A stretch of DNA of 64,000 nucleotides from contig NZ_JBQCJW010000006.1 in the NCBI RefSeq assembly GCF_051967575.1, positions 62,001 through 126,000 on the forward strand. The letters are read 5' to 3'. Of the stretch, positions 25,285 to 34,017 are shown piece by piece (positions within the stretch are counted from its first letter, which is position 1; each line of letters starts with the position of its first letter). This DNA is from Solibacillus silvestris_B (GTDB taxonomy: Bacteria; Bacillota; Bacilli; Bacillales_A; Planococcaceae). A program made the position numbers and the translations under genes. Below the pieces are notes generated by a model. It worked only from the letters and a program-made list of their open reading frames with translations, ran no database searches and was not told the origin of the DNA.

Positions 25285-25977
25285 ATGGCAAAAAGCAAAA
25301 AAAAACTATTGTTGTCCCCAAAAACAAAAATATACTTAATCGTTTTATTAATTCCGATCACTTTAACGATTTACATTTTTGCTTTTTTCAGCTGGCAGCA
25401 ACTCCGCGTGTTGCCTTTTATCGAGCGCTTCACAGAAAAATCGGTATACCAGCAAATTCAGGAGCAATTTGATTTGGAAATACCAATCGAATACATACCG
25501 GTCTACGTCGCTGCAGAACAAAAATATAATGTGCCCTGGACGCTTCTTGCCGCACATCATCGTGTCGAAACACGGTTTTCCACTATGAAAACACTTGTTT
25601 CGCCAGTTGGGGCAGAAGGACATCTGCAATTTATGCCTTGCACATTTGTCGGGTGGAAACATCCATCATGCAAAGGGTTGGGCGAAGGGGAAATCCCGAA
25701 AAAAGATAAAACGGACCCTGCGATCATCAATAAATATGGCGGGTATGGGGTGGATGCAAATGGCGACGGCATTGCAGATCCTTTTGATATTGAAGATGCT
25801 GTATTTAGCGCAGCGAAGTTTTTATCGATTGCCGGTGTAAATAATGGCGAATTGAAAAAGGCAATTTTCCAATATAACCATAGTGATGCATATGTAGAAG
25901 ATATTCTATATTATTACAAGCTGTACCGCGATTATGGGGACCAATTAAAGCAAATCGCAATGGAAGAGCCAAAATAA
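25285..25977 (+). CDS. Membrane-anchored lysozyme-like lytic transglycosylase
   Basis: The product of about 230 residues has a basic N-terminus and one membrane segment (about residues 15-36). A lysozyme/SLT-like domain follows, with WTLLAAHHRVETRFSTM, in which the glutamate in VETRF is the likely catalytic acid. SPVGAEGHLQFMPCTFVGW and AVFSAAKFLSIAG also fit. It would cut peptidoglycan glycan strands at the cell surface. Context gives no partner. A terminator follows directly. The start is not certain: ATG 25285 has GGTGGCG upstream, and TTG 25273 is also possible. Confidence 0.78.
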   Translation: MAKSKKKLLLSPKTKIYLIVLLIPITLTIYIFAFFSWQQLRVLPFIERFTEKSVYQQIQEQFDLEIPIEYIPVYVAAEQKYNVPWTLLAAHHRVETRFSTMKTLVSPVGAEGHLQFMPCTFVGWKHPSCKGLGEGEIPKKDKTDPAIINKYGGYGVDANGDGIADPFDIEDAVFSAAKFLSIAGVNNGELKKAIFQYNHSDAYVEDILYYYKLYRDYGDQLKQIAMEEPK

Positions 25978-26005
25978 AAAAGTGTGACATTGCGTCACAC
26001 TTTTT
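25976..26005. terminator. Bidirectional terminator after the lysozyme-like gene
   Basis: AAAAAGTGTGAC at 25977-25988 pairs perfectly with GTCACACTTTTT at 25994-26005 across a five-base loop. Confidence 0.9.
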
Positions 26006-26028
26006 GCAAGTTATTCTAGATGCATGAA

Positions 26029-26295
26029 TTACGTTGCTTTACGCATAGATCTTAAAATAAAGCTTACGATGAAAATCAATACGATGGCACCGATTAATGC
26101 CGGGAATACATAGAAGTCGGAAACTTTCCAACCCCAGTTGCCTAATATCATGCTTCCAATCCAAGAACCAACGATACCTGCAATAATATTACCGATAATG
26201 CCTCCCGGAACATCCTTACCTAAAATAACACCTGCTAACCAACCTAAAATACCTCCGATGATTAAAAACCAAATGAAACTCATCATACTGTCCAA
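26029..26295 (-). CDS. GlsB/YeaQ/YmgE-type stress membrane protein
   Basis: The 88-residue protein has three hydrophobic segments. The glycine-rich pattern GGILGWLAGVILGKDVPGGI, NIIAGIVGSWIG is typical of the transglycosylase-associated protein family (GlsB/YeaQ/YmgE). These small membrane proteins are induced by general stress in many bacteria; their biochemical role is not established. It is transcribed alone and leftward, convergent to the lysozyme-like gene. Confidence 0.85.
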   Translation of the reverse strand: MDSMMSFIWFLIIGGILGWLAGVILGKDVPGGIIGNIIAGIVGSWIGSMILGNWGWKVSDFYVFPALIGAIVLIFIVSFILRSMRKAT

Positions 26296-26400
26296 CTCCT
26301 TTGTAGAAATTATTTAAAGATAATTGCATCTAATTAATTATTTCCTATCTTGCAAAGGGTTAAACATATTTTTATTAATAAGTGTATTTGTTTTATTAAA

Positions 26401-26946
26401 TTAAATGATTTTTGCGCCTAAACTTGATTTGAAATGATCAAGTGCCCAACTATGACCAGCCTCATTAAAGCTTGCGACAGCATGTTCCGGCACCGTAATC
26501 TTATAGCCTAAATTATAACTGTCCACAGCGGTATGAAGCACACAAATATCTGTGCAAACCCCAACTAGCACAACTTCTTCGATTTTCCGCTCACGCAATA
26601 AAATATCCAGATTCGTTCCCGCAAACGCGCTGTAACGTGTTTTATCAAACGAAATGACATGTTCCTTATATGTTTCATACATCTCTTTTACCGTGCCAAA
26701 TAGTTCCCGACCTTTTGTTCCTTCTATATTATGCGGCGGGAATAATTTTGATTCCGGATGATACGGATCATTTTCGACATGTAAATCATTCGCAAAAACA
26801 ACGACCTCATTTTGCTGAACGAACTGTTCGATTAAAGAGCTGATTTTTTTATCGATTGCCTGCCCTGGTGCTCCACTTGTCAATTTACCGTCCGTTGCGA
26901 CAAAATCATACGTATAATCAATGACAATCAATGCTTTTTTCGACAT
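26401..26946 (-). CDS. pncA: Nicotinamidase
   Basis: The 181-residue cysteine hydrolase has the catalytic triad Asp10 (VIDYTYDF), Lys102 (FDKTRYSAFAGT) and Cys135 (VCTDICVLHTA). Metal ligands are expected at Asp54, His56 and His72. The sequence follows Bacillus PncA. It deamidates nicotinamide to nicotinate in NAD salvage. The start at ATG 26946 fits a consensus AGGAGG seven bases upstream, better than an in-frame TTG six bases earlier. Confidence 0.9.
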   Translation of the reverse strand: MSKKALIVIDYTYDFVATDGKLTSGAPGQAIDKKISSLIEQFVQQNEVVVFANDLHVENDPYHPESKLFPPHNIEGTKGRELFGTVKEMYETYKEHVISFDKTRYSAFAGTNLDILLRERKIEEVVLVGVCTDICVLHTAVDSYNLGYKITVPEHAVASFNEAGHSWALDHFKSSLGAKII

Positions 26947-27036
26947 AGCCAATCCTCCTCATATGTTGTAAAACCATTATGCCATGGCAGAAGAAAAAAT
27001 GTTGAAGAAAAATGTTCACAAAATATTCGAAATATT

Positions 27037-27065
27037 TTGATTTACGCGCTTGGTTATTGTATAGT
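27037..27065 (+). promoter_or_regulatory. Promoter of the 35-residue microgene
   Basis: TTGATT at 27037-27042 and TATAGT at 27060-27065 are spaced by 17 bases, a good vegetative sigma-A promoter, about 30 bases before the microgene start. Confidence 0.7.
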
Positions 27066-27093
27066 AGGAATATAAAAATTAATGGGGTGGTTA

Positions 27094-27201
27094 ATGATGG
27101 ATATGGCATTAATGAAAAAGTTGAATCGTCAAGGTCTGGCTTTTGCAGCAATCCACAGCTTAATCATATTGAACTTTGCAATTGAATTGTTATTAATTTA
27201 A
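27094..27201 (+). CDS. Hydrophobic 34-35 residue microprotein
   Basis: Two adjacent ATG codons (27094 and 27097) follow a GGGGTGG site. The frame encodes about seven polar residues with lysines (MALMKKLNRQ) and then an uninterrupted hydrophobic helix (LAFAAIHSLIILNFAIELL) up to the stop. It has its own promoter and terminator, so a transcript of about 180 bases is expected. The size and layout resemble single-pass regulatory microproteins or type I toxins, but I recognise no family and see no clear antisense promoter. Confidence 0.6.
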   Translation: MMDMALMKKLNRQGLAFAAIHSLIILNFAIELLLI

Positions 27202-27219
27202 TCGAATAAAATATTTATA

Positions 27220-27251
27220 AACCTAGCAAAACAATGCTAGGTTCTTATTTT
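27220..27251 (+). terminator. Terminator of the microgene
   Basis: AACCTAGCA at 27220-27228 pairs perfectly with TGCTAGGTT at 27235-27243, followed by CTTATTTTTT. Confidence 0.88.
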
Positions 27252-27315
27252 TTACAGAAGAATATTTCACAACTATTAAAAGTAAAATGAATAGACTTCC
27301 AATTGAGGTGAACAT

Positions 27316-28491
27316 ATGAAGCATTTAAATGAAGTTTTTGCGAATGTTGAACATCCGTTTGCATGGATTGACCTGAATGCATTGCAGCAAAATATCGACT
27401 ATGTCAATCAAGCATGCGGCGAAAAAAAAATACGTATTGCGACAAAATCAATTCGTTCCGTCCCATTGCTCCAATACATAGCAAAACGTTTAACCCATTT
27501 TGCAGGCTACATGACATTTACTGCAAGCGAAACGAACTACTTGCTGGAACAAGGGCTCGACGAACTGTTAATTGGCTATCCGGTTTATGAAAGAAACGCG
27601 ATTTTAAAACTTGCTCATTGGGTGAAGAGAGGGAAATCCATCACATTTATGGTAGATCATATTCAGCAAGCGCAATTGCTTAACGATATAGCACAACGCG
27701 ACGAGCTGCAATTTTCGATATGCATCGATTTGAATGTATCGACCGATTTTAAAGTGCTTTATTTCGGCACGAAGCGCTCGCCAATTTCCAATTTTCATAG
27801 TTTAAATGAATTATTGCAGCAAATTGATAAGCTTCAGCATGTAACAGTTCAAGGGGTGATGGGTTATGATGCGCAAATTGCTGGTGTGACAGACAAAACA
27901 AAGCTCTATTTCGGTGCAAAAGATGCCCTTATCAGTCTATTAAAAAAGCAATCTGCGAAAACGCTAATAAAATCGCGCCAATTTTTGGTCGCCCATTTAA
28001 AAGCGATGTACAATATAGCATTTGTGAACGCTGGGGGCTCCGGGAGCATGGCACAAACAGCCGTGCAAAAAGATGTGACAGAAGTGACGGTAGGCTCTGC
28101 ATTTTTTGCTTCAGCATTATTCGACCAATACAAAAGCTTATCATTAAAGCCTGCCGCTGGGTTTGCCCTTCGTGTAACACGGCAATTTTCCGAAAATATT
28201 GTCGTATGCCATGGAGGAGGCTATATTGCTTCAGGGGCATCAGGGCCAGACCGTTCACCTGTATTTATGGAAAAAGACCGTTTTTCCTTAGTGCCATTAG
28301 AAGGGGCAGGTGAAGTGCAAACACCGGTTATCGTCAAAAAGGGCAAAACCAAAATTGGCGATACCGTTTATTTCCGGCATGCGAAGGCGGGGGAGCTGTG
28401 TGAAAGATTTTTAGTGCTGCATGCGATTGAGGATGGACTTTACAAAGAACAGTTTCAAACATATCGGGGGGATGGACAATGTTTTCTATAA
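27316..28491 (+). CDS. Alanine-racemase-fold PLP enzyme (D-threonine aldolase/amino acid deaminase-like)
   Basis: The 391-residue enzyme has an N-terminal alanine-racemase-type barrel with the PLP lysine at Lys44 (IRIATKSIRSVPL). A C-terminal beta domain shows FRHAKAGELCERF, a possible metal or substrate motif as in D-threonine aldolases and D-serine dehydratases. Such enzymes split or deaminate D-amino acids. The next gene, a lactone oxidase, overlaps its end by 13 bases. The pair may act on a shared pathway, but the substrate is not known. Confidence 0.75.
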   Translation: MKHLNEVFANVEHPFAWIDLNALQQNIDYVNQACGEKKIRIATKSIRSVPLLQYIAKRLTHFAGYMTFTASETNYLLEQGLDELLIGYPVYERNAILKLAHWVKRGKSITFMVDHIQQAQLLNDIAQRDELQFSICIDLNVSTDFKVLYFGTKRSPISNFHSLNELLQQIDKLQHVTVQGVMGYDAQIAGVTDKTKLYFGAKDALISLLKKQSAKTLIKSRQFLVAHLKAMYNIAFVNAGGSGSMAQTAVQKDVTEVTVGSAFFASALFDQYKSLSLKPAAGFALRVTRQFSENIVVCHGGGYIASGASGPDRSPVFMEKDRFSLVPLEGAGEVQTPVIVKKGKTKIGDTVYFRHAKAGELCERFLVLHAIEDGLYKEQFQTYRGDGQCFL

Positions 28492-29801
28492 AAAAGTGGC
28501 GCAACGGGCAAAAATGGACAAACTGGTGTGAAAATTATACAGCATATCCAAGTCAATTTTACGCACCGAACACGATTGAAGAATTATGCGAAATTGTAAA
28601 GCAGCATGCATATGAAAAAAGGACGATTCGTGTGACAGGTGCCGCCCATTCATTTAGCCCTGTCGCAATGCCTGAGCAAACGGCACTGTCACTGCACAAT
28701 ATGCGCGGGCTCATATCGGTGCAAAAAGATGATTATACAGCCACGTTTCATGCTGGCACTTACTTATACGAAGTCGGTCCAATGCTCGCCCAGTACGGCT
28801 TGGCATTGAGCAATATGGGCGATATCCAGCAGCAGACACTGGCTGGGGCAATTTCCACGGGGACACATGGTACAGGCATCTCACTAGGTTCGTTTTCCTC
28901 TATGGTGCTGCGGTGGGGGATCGTGACGGGTGAAGGGGAATATATCGAAATTGAACGGACGACAGACGCGATTTCCGAGGCGCTGCATCTATCTGTCGGT
29001 TTATTGGGAATCGTCGTGACCGTCGTGCTGAAAGTCGTGCCATTATACAGCTTGGCATATGTTTCGGAAAGATCAAATTTGCAATCAGAAGTAAAAAACT
29101 TCCAAAGTGAAATACGTAATCACCGAAATATTGAATGGTTTTACTTTCCGGGAAGCGAGCATATCCAAGTGAAAAAAATGAAGGCTGTCGCGCCGATCGA
29201 TCAGCCAAAATGGGAAAAATATGTCGAGCAAGCGAAAATCCAGGCATTGGAAAATGGGCTGTTCTATGTCGCATCCGAGCTTTGCAAGTACAAGCCGTCG
29301 CAAAGTTTGGCGATCAGCCGGCTCGCATCAAAGGTTGTCGGCCAGGAAAGCCGTACAGGAAAGAGCTACGAAATTTACCCTTCGCCCCGCAATGTAAAGT
29401 TCGTCGAAACAGAATATGCCATTCCGCTCAGCCATTTCGAGTCATGTATCGAGGAAGTGCATGCAATGTTCAAAAGCGGGAAATTTCATGTGCATTTTCC
29501 GATTGAAATCCGCACAACTGCCGGGGAGCAGGGATATTTAAGTCCGACACAAGGGCAGGAAAGCGCGTTCATTGCTTTTCATATGTATAAAGGAATGGAT
29601 GAATCGATCTATTTTACATGGATACGTCAGATGATGAAGCGCTATGGAGGGAGACCGCATTGGGGGAAAGTGAATCATTACAGCAAAAATAATATAGAAG
29701 AATTTTATGGAAACGCCTCTCTTTTTAATGAACAACGAAAATTAATGGATCCGCAAAATGTATTTTTAACAACGTATTTTAAAAATATTTTCGATGAATA
29801 A
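28479..29801 (+). CDS. FAD-linked oxidase, D-arabinono-1,4-lactone oxidase-like
   Basis: The 440-residue protein is of the vanillyl-alcohol oxidase/FAD type. An N-terminal FAD-binding domain has TGAAHSFSPVAMPE and the covalent or near-FAD motif STGTHGTGISLG (about residues 126-137). The C-terminal lactone-oxidase domain ends with HWGKVNHYSKNNIEEFYGN and MDPQNVFLTTYF. Members oxidise sugar lactones or alditols with oxygen. GGGGGGATGGACA precedes ATG 28479, inside the end of the previous gene, showing tight coupling to the PLP enzyme. Confidence 0.82.
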   Translation: MFSIKKWRNGQKWTNWCENYTAYPSQFYAPNTIEELCEIVKQHAYEKRTIRVTGAAHSFSPVAMPEQTALSLHNMRGLISVQKDDYTATFHAGTYLYEVGPMLAQYGLALSNMGDIQQQTLAGAISTGTHGTGISLGSFSSMVLRWGIVTGEGEYIEIERTTDAISEALHLSVGLLGIVVTVVLKVVPLYSLAYVSERSNLQSEVKNFQSEIRNHRNIEWFYFPGSEHIQVKKMKAVAPIDQPKWEKYVEQAKIQALENGLFYVASELCKYKPSQSLAISRLASKVVGQESRTGKSYEIYPSPRNVKFVETEYAIPLSHFESCIEEVHAMFKSGKFHVHFPIEIRTTAGEQGYLSPTQGQESAFIAFHMYKGMDESIYFTWIRQMMKRYGGRPHWGKVNHYSKNNIEEFYGNASLFNEQRKLMDPQNVFLTTYFKNIFDE

Positions 29802-29815
29802 ATAAAAATGAATTA

Positions 29816-29830
29816 AATTTTTAAAAAATT
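29816..29830. promoter_or_regulatory. Candidate CodY box upstream of ilvD
   Basis: AATTTTTAAAAAATT differs at two of fifteen positions from the CodY consensus AATTTTCWGAAAATT. A second partial match overlaps at about 29832-29846, and another lies next to the promoter near 29922. CodY represses branched-chain amino acid genes in Bacillales. The AT-rich background weakens the call. Confidence 0.4.
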
Positions 29831-29942
29831 CAAATTTCGGAAAACAGGTAATGAAAGAGAAGAAAGGGCACAGCAATCAAGATGAAAGCGATTCCAATAA
29901 ATTAGAACTTTTGGAATTGTATAAAAAATTCAAAAAATAGTG

Positions 29943-29972
29943 TTGACGTCCGCAATCGTTTCGTACTATGAT
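29943..29972 (+). promoter_or_regulatory. Promoter of the ilv-leu operon
   Basis: TTGACG at 29943-29948 and TATGAT at 29967-29972, spaced by 18 bases, give a good sigma-A promoter. The leader to ilvD is about 185 bases and shows no T-box motif. Confidence 0.68.
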
Positions 29973-30162
29973 AACAACAATTTAGTACACCACATCATTC
30001 AAGCACGGCAAAGCAATGTTAAGCTGTATCGTATGAGGTGGCATATTCGATAACTCCTAATTAAAGAAGTTTGAATATTCAAATTATTTTAGGATCATCG
30101 AAATATGAAAATAGATAAAGATGACAACAAGAGTATAAGCAATGCGTTGAGGGGCGTTTAAT

Positions 30163-31833
30163 ATGAGAAGTGATATGATCAAACTTGGAGTTGACCGGGC
30201 TCCGCACCGTAGTCTTTTATATGCTACAGGGAAAGTAAAGGCAAAAGATTTAGAGAAGCCGTTTATCGGTGTATGCAATTCATATATTGATATTATTCCA
30301 GGCCATGTTCATTTGCGTGAGTTTGCAGATGTTGTAAAGGAAGCCATTATAGAAGCAGGCGGAATTCCATTCGAATTCAATACGATTGGCGTTGATGACG
30401 GCATTGCGATGGGACATATCGGGATGCGCTATTCGTTGCCATCAAGGGAAATTATTGCGGACGCAGCGGAGACAGTTATTAACGCACACTGGTTTGACGG
30501 TGTGTTCTATATTCCAAACTGCGACAAAATTACACCGGGTATGCTAATGGCTGCTGTTCGTACGAATGTGCCTTCTGTTTTTGTCTCAGGCGGTCCGATG
30601 GAGGCTGGAACATCATCAGCTGGTAAACCATTATCATTAACAAGCGTATTTGAAGGTGTCGGTGCACATAAAGCGGGCACAATGTCGGCTGAAGAGCTGC
30701 TCGATATTGAAAACAATGCATGTCCGACATGCGGCTCATGTTCAGGGATGTTCACGGCAAACTCGATGAACTGCTTGATGGAAATGCTAGGCTTGGCATT
30801 GCCGGGTAACGGTACAATTGTTGCAACAAGCGAAAAACGGAAAGAGCTGATTTACGAAGCAGCGAAACATTTAGTTCGCATGATTAAAGAAGATGTAAAG
30901 CCGCGCGATATTGTGACAAAAGAAGCGATTGATGATGCATTTGCATTGGATATGGCAATGGGCGGTTCGACAAATACAGTGCTTCATACATTGGCGATCG
31001 CCAATGAAGCGGAAATCGAATACAACATTGAAGAGATTAATAAAGTAGCGGAACGTGTTCCATACATTGCGAAAATTATGCCGGCATCGGATGTTTCGAT
31101 GGATGACATTGCAAAAGCGGGCGGTGTTCAGGCAATTATTAATGAATTAACGAAAATTCCAGGGGCAATTCACCCTGACAGGCCGACAATCGCAGGCGTT
31201 TCAATGAGAGAGCTTGTAAAAGATTATGAAATTACAAATGAGCGTGTCATTCGCACAAAGGATAATCCATACAGTGCTGTAGGCGGCTTGTCAGTATTGT
31301 TCGGAAATATCGCTCCGGAAGGTTCAGTCATTAAAGTAGGTGCGGTCGATCCTTCGATACAGACTTTTACAGGAGAAGCGATTGTATTCGATTCTCAAGA
31401 AGAGGCACAGCAGGCGATTGATGCTGGCATAGTTCGAGAAGGCCATGTTGTCGTCATTCGTTATGAAGGTCCAAAAGGCGGTCCGGGTATGCCGGAAATG
31501 CTGGCACCAACATCCGCGATTCAAGGCCGAGGATTAGGAACGAAAGTCGCGCTCATTACGGATGGACGTTTTTCTGGTGCATCACGCGGCATTTCAATCG
31601 GCCATATTTCTCCGGAAGCGGCTGAAGGCGGTCCAATCGCTTTAGTCGTAAACGGGGATACAATTGAAATCGATCTGCCGAACAGAACGATTAATTTACA
31701 AGTGCCGGATGATGTTCTTGCAGAGCGTCGTCAAAGCTTGCAGCCATTCGAACCAAAGATTAAGCGCGGCTGGCTGGCACGCTACTCAGCATTAGTGACG
31801 AATGCCTCGCAAGGCGGCATCATGAAAATATAA
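30163..31833 (+). CDS. ilvD: Dihydroxy-acid dehydratase
   Basis: The 556-residue enzyme has the Fe-S ligand motifs VCNSYIDIIPGHVHL, NCDKITPGMLMA and ACPTCGSCSGMFTANSMN, and GGPGMPEMLAPTSAIQGRG in the C-terminal domain. It dehydrates dihydroxy acids to 2-keto acids, the third common step of valine and isoleucine synthesis. It opens the ilv-leu operon and is separated from ilvB by a T-box leader, so it can be transcribed without the rest. A TTGAGGGGCG site precedes the ATG. Confidence 0.96.
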   Translation: MRSDMIKLGVDRAPHRSLLYATGKVKAKDLEKPFIGVCNSYIDIIPGHVHLREFADVVKEAIIEAGGIPFEFNTIGVDDGIAMGHIGMRYSLPSREIIADAAETVINAHWFDGVFYIPNCDKITPGMLMAAVRTNVPSVFVSGGPMEAGTSSAGKPLSLTSVFEGVGAHKAGTMSAEELLDIENNACPTCGSCSGMFTANSMNCLMEMLGLALPGNGTIVATSEKRKELIYEAAKHLVRMIKEDVKPRDIVTKEAIDDAFALDMAMGGSTNTVLHTLAIANEAEIEYNIEEINKVAERVPYIAKIMPASDVSMDDIAKAGGVQAIINELTKIPGAIHPDRPTIAGVSMRELVKDYEITNERVIRTKDNPYSAVGGLSVLFGNIAPEGSVIKVGAVDPSIQTFTGEAIVFDSQEEAQQAIDAGIVREGHVVVIRYEGPKGGPGMPEMLAPTSAIQGRGLGTKVALITDGRFSGASRGISIGHISPEAAEGGPIALVVNGDTIEIDLPNRTINLQVPDDVLAERRQSLQPFEPKIKRGWLARYSALVTNASQGGIMKI

Positions 31834-31849
31834 ATTGAATAATTTAAAA

Positions 31850-32221
31850 CGTTGATGAGGTTAAAGAATATGGATATTTGTATTTGCCAGAGAGCCGGTG
31901 CTGGTGGAAGCCGGTGATACAACTATATTCGACATCCCCTCGGAGTGAGCTGTTAAACGCATAAGCCATTAGATAGCTCCGGGCATAATCCAAATGCTCG
32001 TTATTAATGAATCGTTCTCTACATTTAGTTGCACAAATTTCCTAATAGGGGGTTTGGAATGGAGAGATGATAGCGGTTCGCGAGGTAACAAGGTTGAAAA
32101 TGTCTTTCAAAAAGGCTTTTCACCGATGTTATAAACGAGGGTGGTACCATGAAAAGTCTTTTTCATCCCTGCGCAAGAGGTTTTCTTTTGCGTGCGGAGA
32201 AGAGGCTTTTTCTTTTTTTCA
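31850..32221 (+). promoter_or_regulatory. T-box leader before ilvB
   Basis: The leader has an AGAGAG motif at 31889-31894 in the stem I region and the conserved T-box GAGGGTGGTACC at 32137-32148. A long terminator stem follows, from about 32150 to 32212, with a T-rich tail. Uncharged tRNA would pair with the GGTGGTACC region and free ilvB-leuD transcription. The specifier codon is not certain: ATC (Ile, 31934-31936) and CTC (Leu, 31939-31941) are both in the expected place. It lies inside the operon, after ilvD. Confidence 0.88.
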
Positions 32222-32268
32222 TTAATAATAATTCACATAGATTTTCAAAAAAGGAAGGAGAATTTTAT

Positions 32269-34017
32269 ATGAGTGCAAATGTTTCTATAAACCAAGAAAT
32301 TGAAAAGCCCGATGAACAACAACAAATAACAAAACCGAGAGATGGCGCAGATATTTTAGTGCAAGCATTACATGAACAGGATGTGGATATCATTTTCGGG
32401 TATCCAGGCGGTGCCGTTCTGCAAATTTATGATGCGCTATACCGCAATCCGATCCGTCACATCCTGACTCGCCACGAACAAGGTGCGATTCATGCAGCGG
32501 AAGGATATGCCCGTGTTACGAATAAGCCGGGTGTTGTCATCGCCACATCAGGACCGGGTGCGACAAACTTAGTGACGGGAATAGCGGATGCGATGATTGA
32601 TTCTATTCCGTTAGTTATTTTCACGGGTCAGGTCGCTACTTCGGTAATCGGCACAGATGCATTCCAGGAAGCGGATATTATGGGGATCACGACACCGATT
32701 ACGAAGCACAATTACCAAGTGCAGGATGTAGCTGATATTCCCCGCATTATTAAAGAAGCATTCCATATTGCGAATACAGGACGTAAAGGGCCGGTTGTCA
32801 TAGATTTCCCGAAAAATATTTCGCAAACAGTGCTCTTTGAAGAAATTAAAGCACCGGATGATATTTATTTGCCTGGCTATCAACCAACGACCAAGCCGAA
32901 CTATTTACAGATTCAAAAAGCGATCCAAGCATTATCATTAGCGAAAAAACCATTAGTTCTTGCAGGTGCAGGTGTATTATTTGCCGATGCGCGCGAGCAA
33001 TTGACGGAATTTATCGAAAAATACAATTTGCCTATTGTCAATACGTTGCTTGGCTTAGGAAGTGTTCACGGAAAACATGAGAAATTTTTTGGGATGGCTG
33101 GGATGCACGGCTATGCTACAGCAAATGATGCCATTACAAAATGCGACTTATTAATCAATATTGGCGCACGCTTCGATGACCGCTTAACAGGAAACCTGGC
33201 AACATTTGCGCCTAACGCTACAATTATCCATATCGATATCGACCCTGCAGAAATCGGAAAAAATGTCCCGACCGACATTCCGATCGTGGCAGATGCGAAA
33301 GAAGCATTATATGCATTGCTGAAAAAAGATTTTCAAGGCCCGGATACGAGCGAGTGGATTCACTACTTGAATGATAGCCGCGAAAAATATCCGCTCTGGT
33401 ACGAGGAAGCCGGCGAAGAAATTTTGCCGCAGCAGGCAATAGAAATTCTCCATAGACTGACAAATGGCGAGGCAATTGTCACGACAGATGTTGGGCAGCA
33501 CCAAATGTGGGCGGCACAATATTATCATTTGAACAATCCGCACGGCTGGGTGACATCAGGCGGCTTAGGAACGATGGGCTTCGGTTTCCCGGCAGCAATT
33601 GGCGCACAGTTTGCAAAGCCGGAAAAGAAAGTAATCTCCATCGTCGGTGATGCAGGCTTCCAAATGACGAACCAAGAATTGGCATTGCTGAAGGAGTTCA
33701 ACTTACCAGTAAAAGTTGTCATTTTAAATAACAGCTGTTTAGGGATGGTGCGCCAATGGCAAGAAACGTTTTACGAGGAACGGTATTCACAAAGTTTAAT
33801 GCCAATCCAGCCAGACTTCGTGAAGTTAGCGGATGCATATGGAATTAAAGGCTATAAAATCGAAACATTGTCAGAGGCGGAAGCGATATTTGCCGAAGCG
33901 ATCAATTCGGATGAGCCGGTCGTAATTGACTGCCGTGTCAAGCAGCTTGTAAACGTGTTCCCAATGGTTGCACCAGGAAAAGGATTACATGAAATGATTG
34001 GAGTGAAAAAGCCATGA
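32269..34017 (+). CDS. ilvB: Acetolactate synthase large subunit
   Basis: The 582-residue ThDP enzyme has the catalytic glutamate in LTRHEQGAIHAAEGYAR. ThDP/metal binding is by GDAGFQMTNQELALL with NNSCLGMVRQW, and the FAD-binding region lies in the middle. It condenses pyruvate with pyruvate or 2-ketobutyrate. I start it at ATG 32269, after AAGGAAGGAG. An in-frame ATG at 32149 lies within the T-box antiterminator and is not a plausible start. It overlaps ilvN by four bases. Confidence 0.96.
   Translation: MSANVSINQEIEKPDEQQQITKPRDGADILVQALHEQDVDIIFGYPGGAVLQIYDALYRNPIRHILTRHEQGAIHAAEGYARVTNKPGVVIATSGPGATNLVTGIADAMIDSIPLVIFTGQVATSVIGTDAFQEADIMGITTPITKHNYQVQDVADIPRIIKEAFHIANTGRKGPVVIDFPKNISQTVLFEEIKAPDDIYLPGYQPTTKPNYLQIQKAIQALSLAKKPLVLAGAGVLFADAREQLTEFIEKYNLPIVNTLLGLGSVHGKHEKFFGMAGMHGYATANDAITKCDLLINIGARFDDRLTGNLATFAPNATIIHIDIDPAEIGKNVPTDIPIVADAKEALYALLKKDFQGPDTSEWIHYLNDSREKYPLWYEEAGEEILPQQAIEILHRLTNGEAIVTTDVGQHQMWAAQYYHLNNPHGWVTSGGLGTMGFGFPAAIGAQFAKPEKKVISIVGDAGFQMTNQELALLKEFNLPVKVVILNNSCLGMVRQWQETFYEERYSQSLMPIQPDFVKLADAYGIKGYKIETLSEAEAIFAEAINSDEPVVIDCRVKQLVNVFPMVAPGKGLHEMIGVKKP

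Noticed and set aside
25224..25472. Rightward frame overlapping the start of the lysozyme-like gene
   Set aside because: It is a different frame through the same DNA and lacks the lysozyme motifs; the frame from 25285 is the coding one.
32149..32268. An in-frame ATG that would extend IlvB by 40 residues
   Set aside because: It overlaps the conserved T-box sequence and its terminator. The ATG at 32269 has a proper ribosome binding site.
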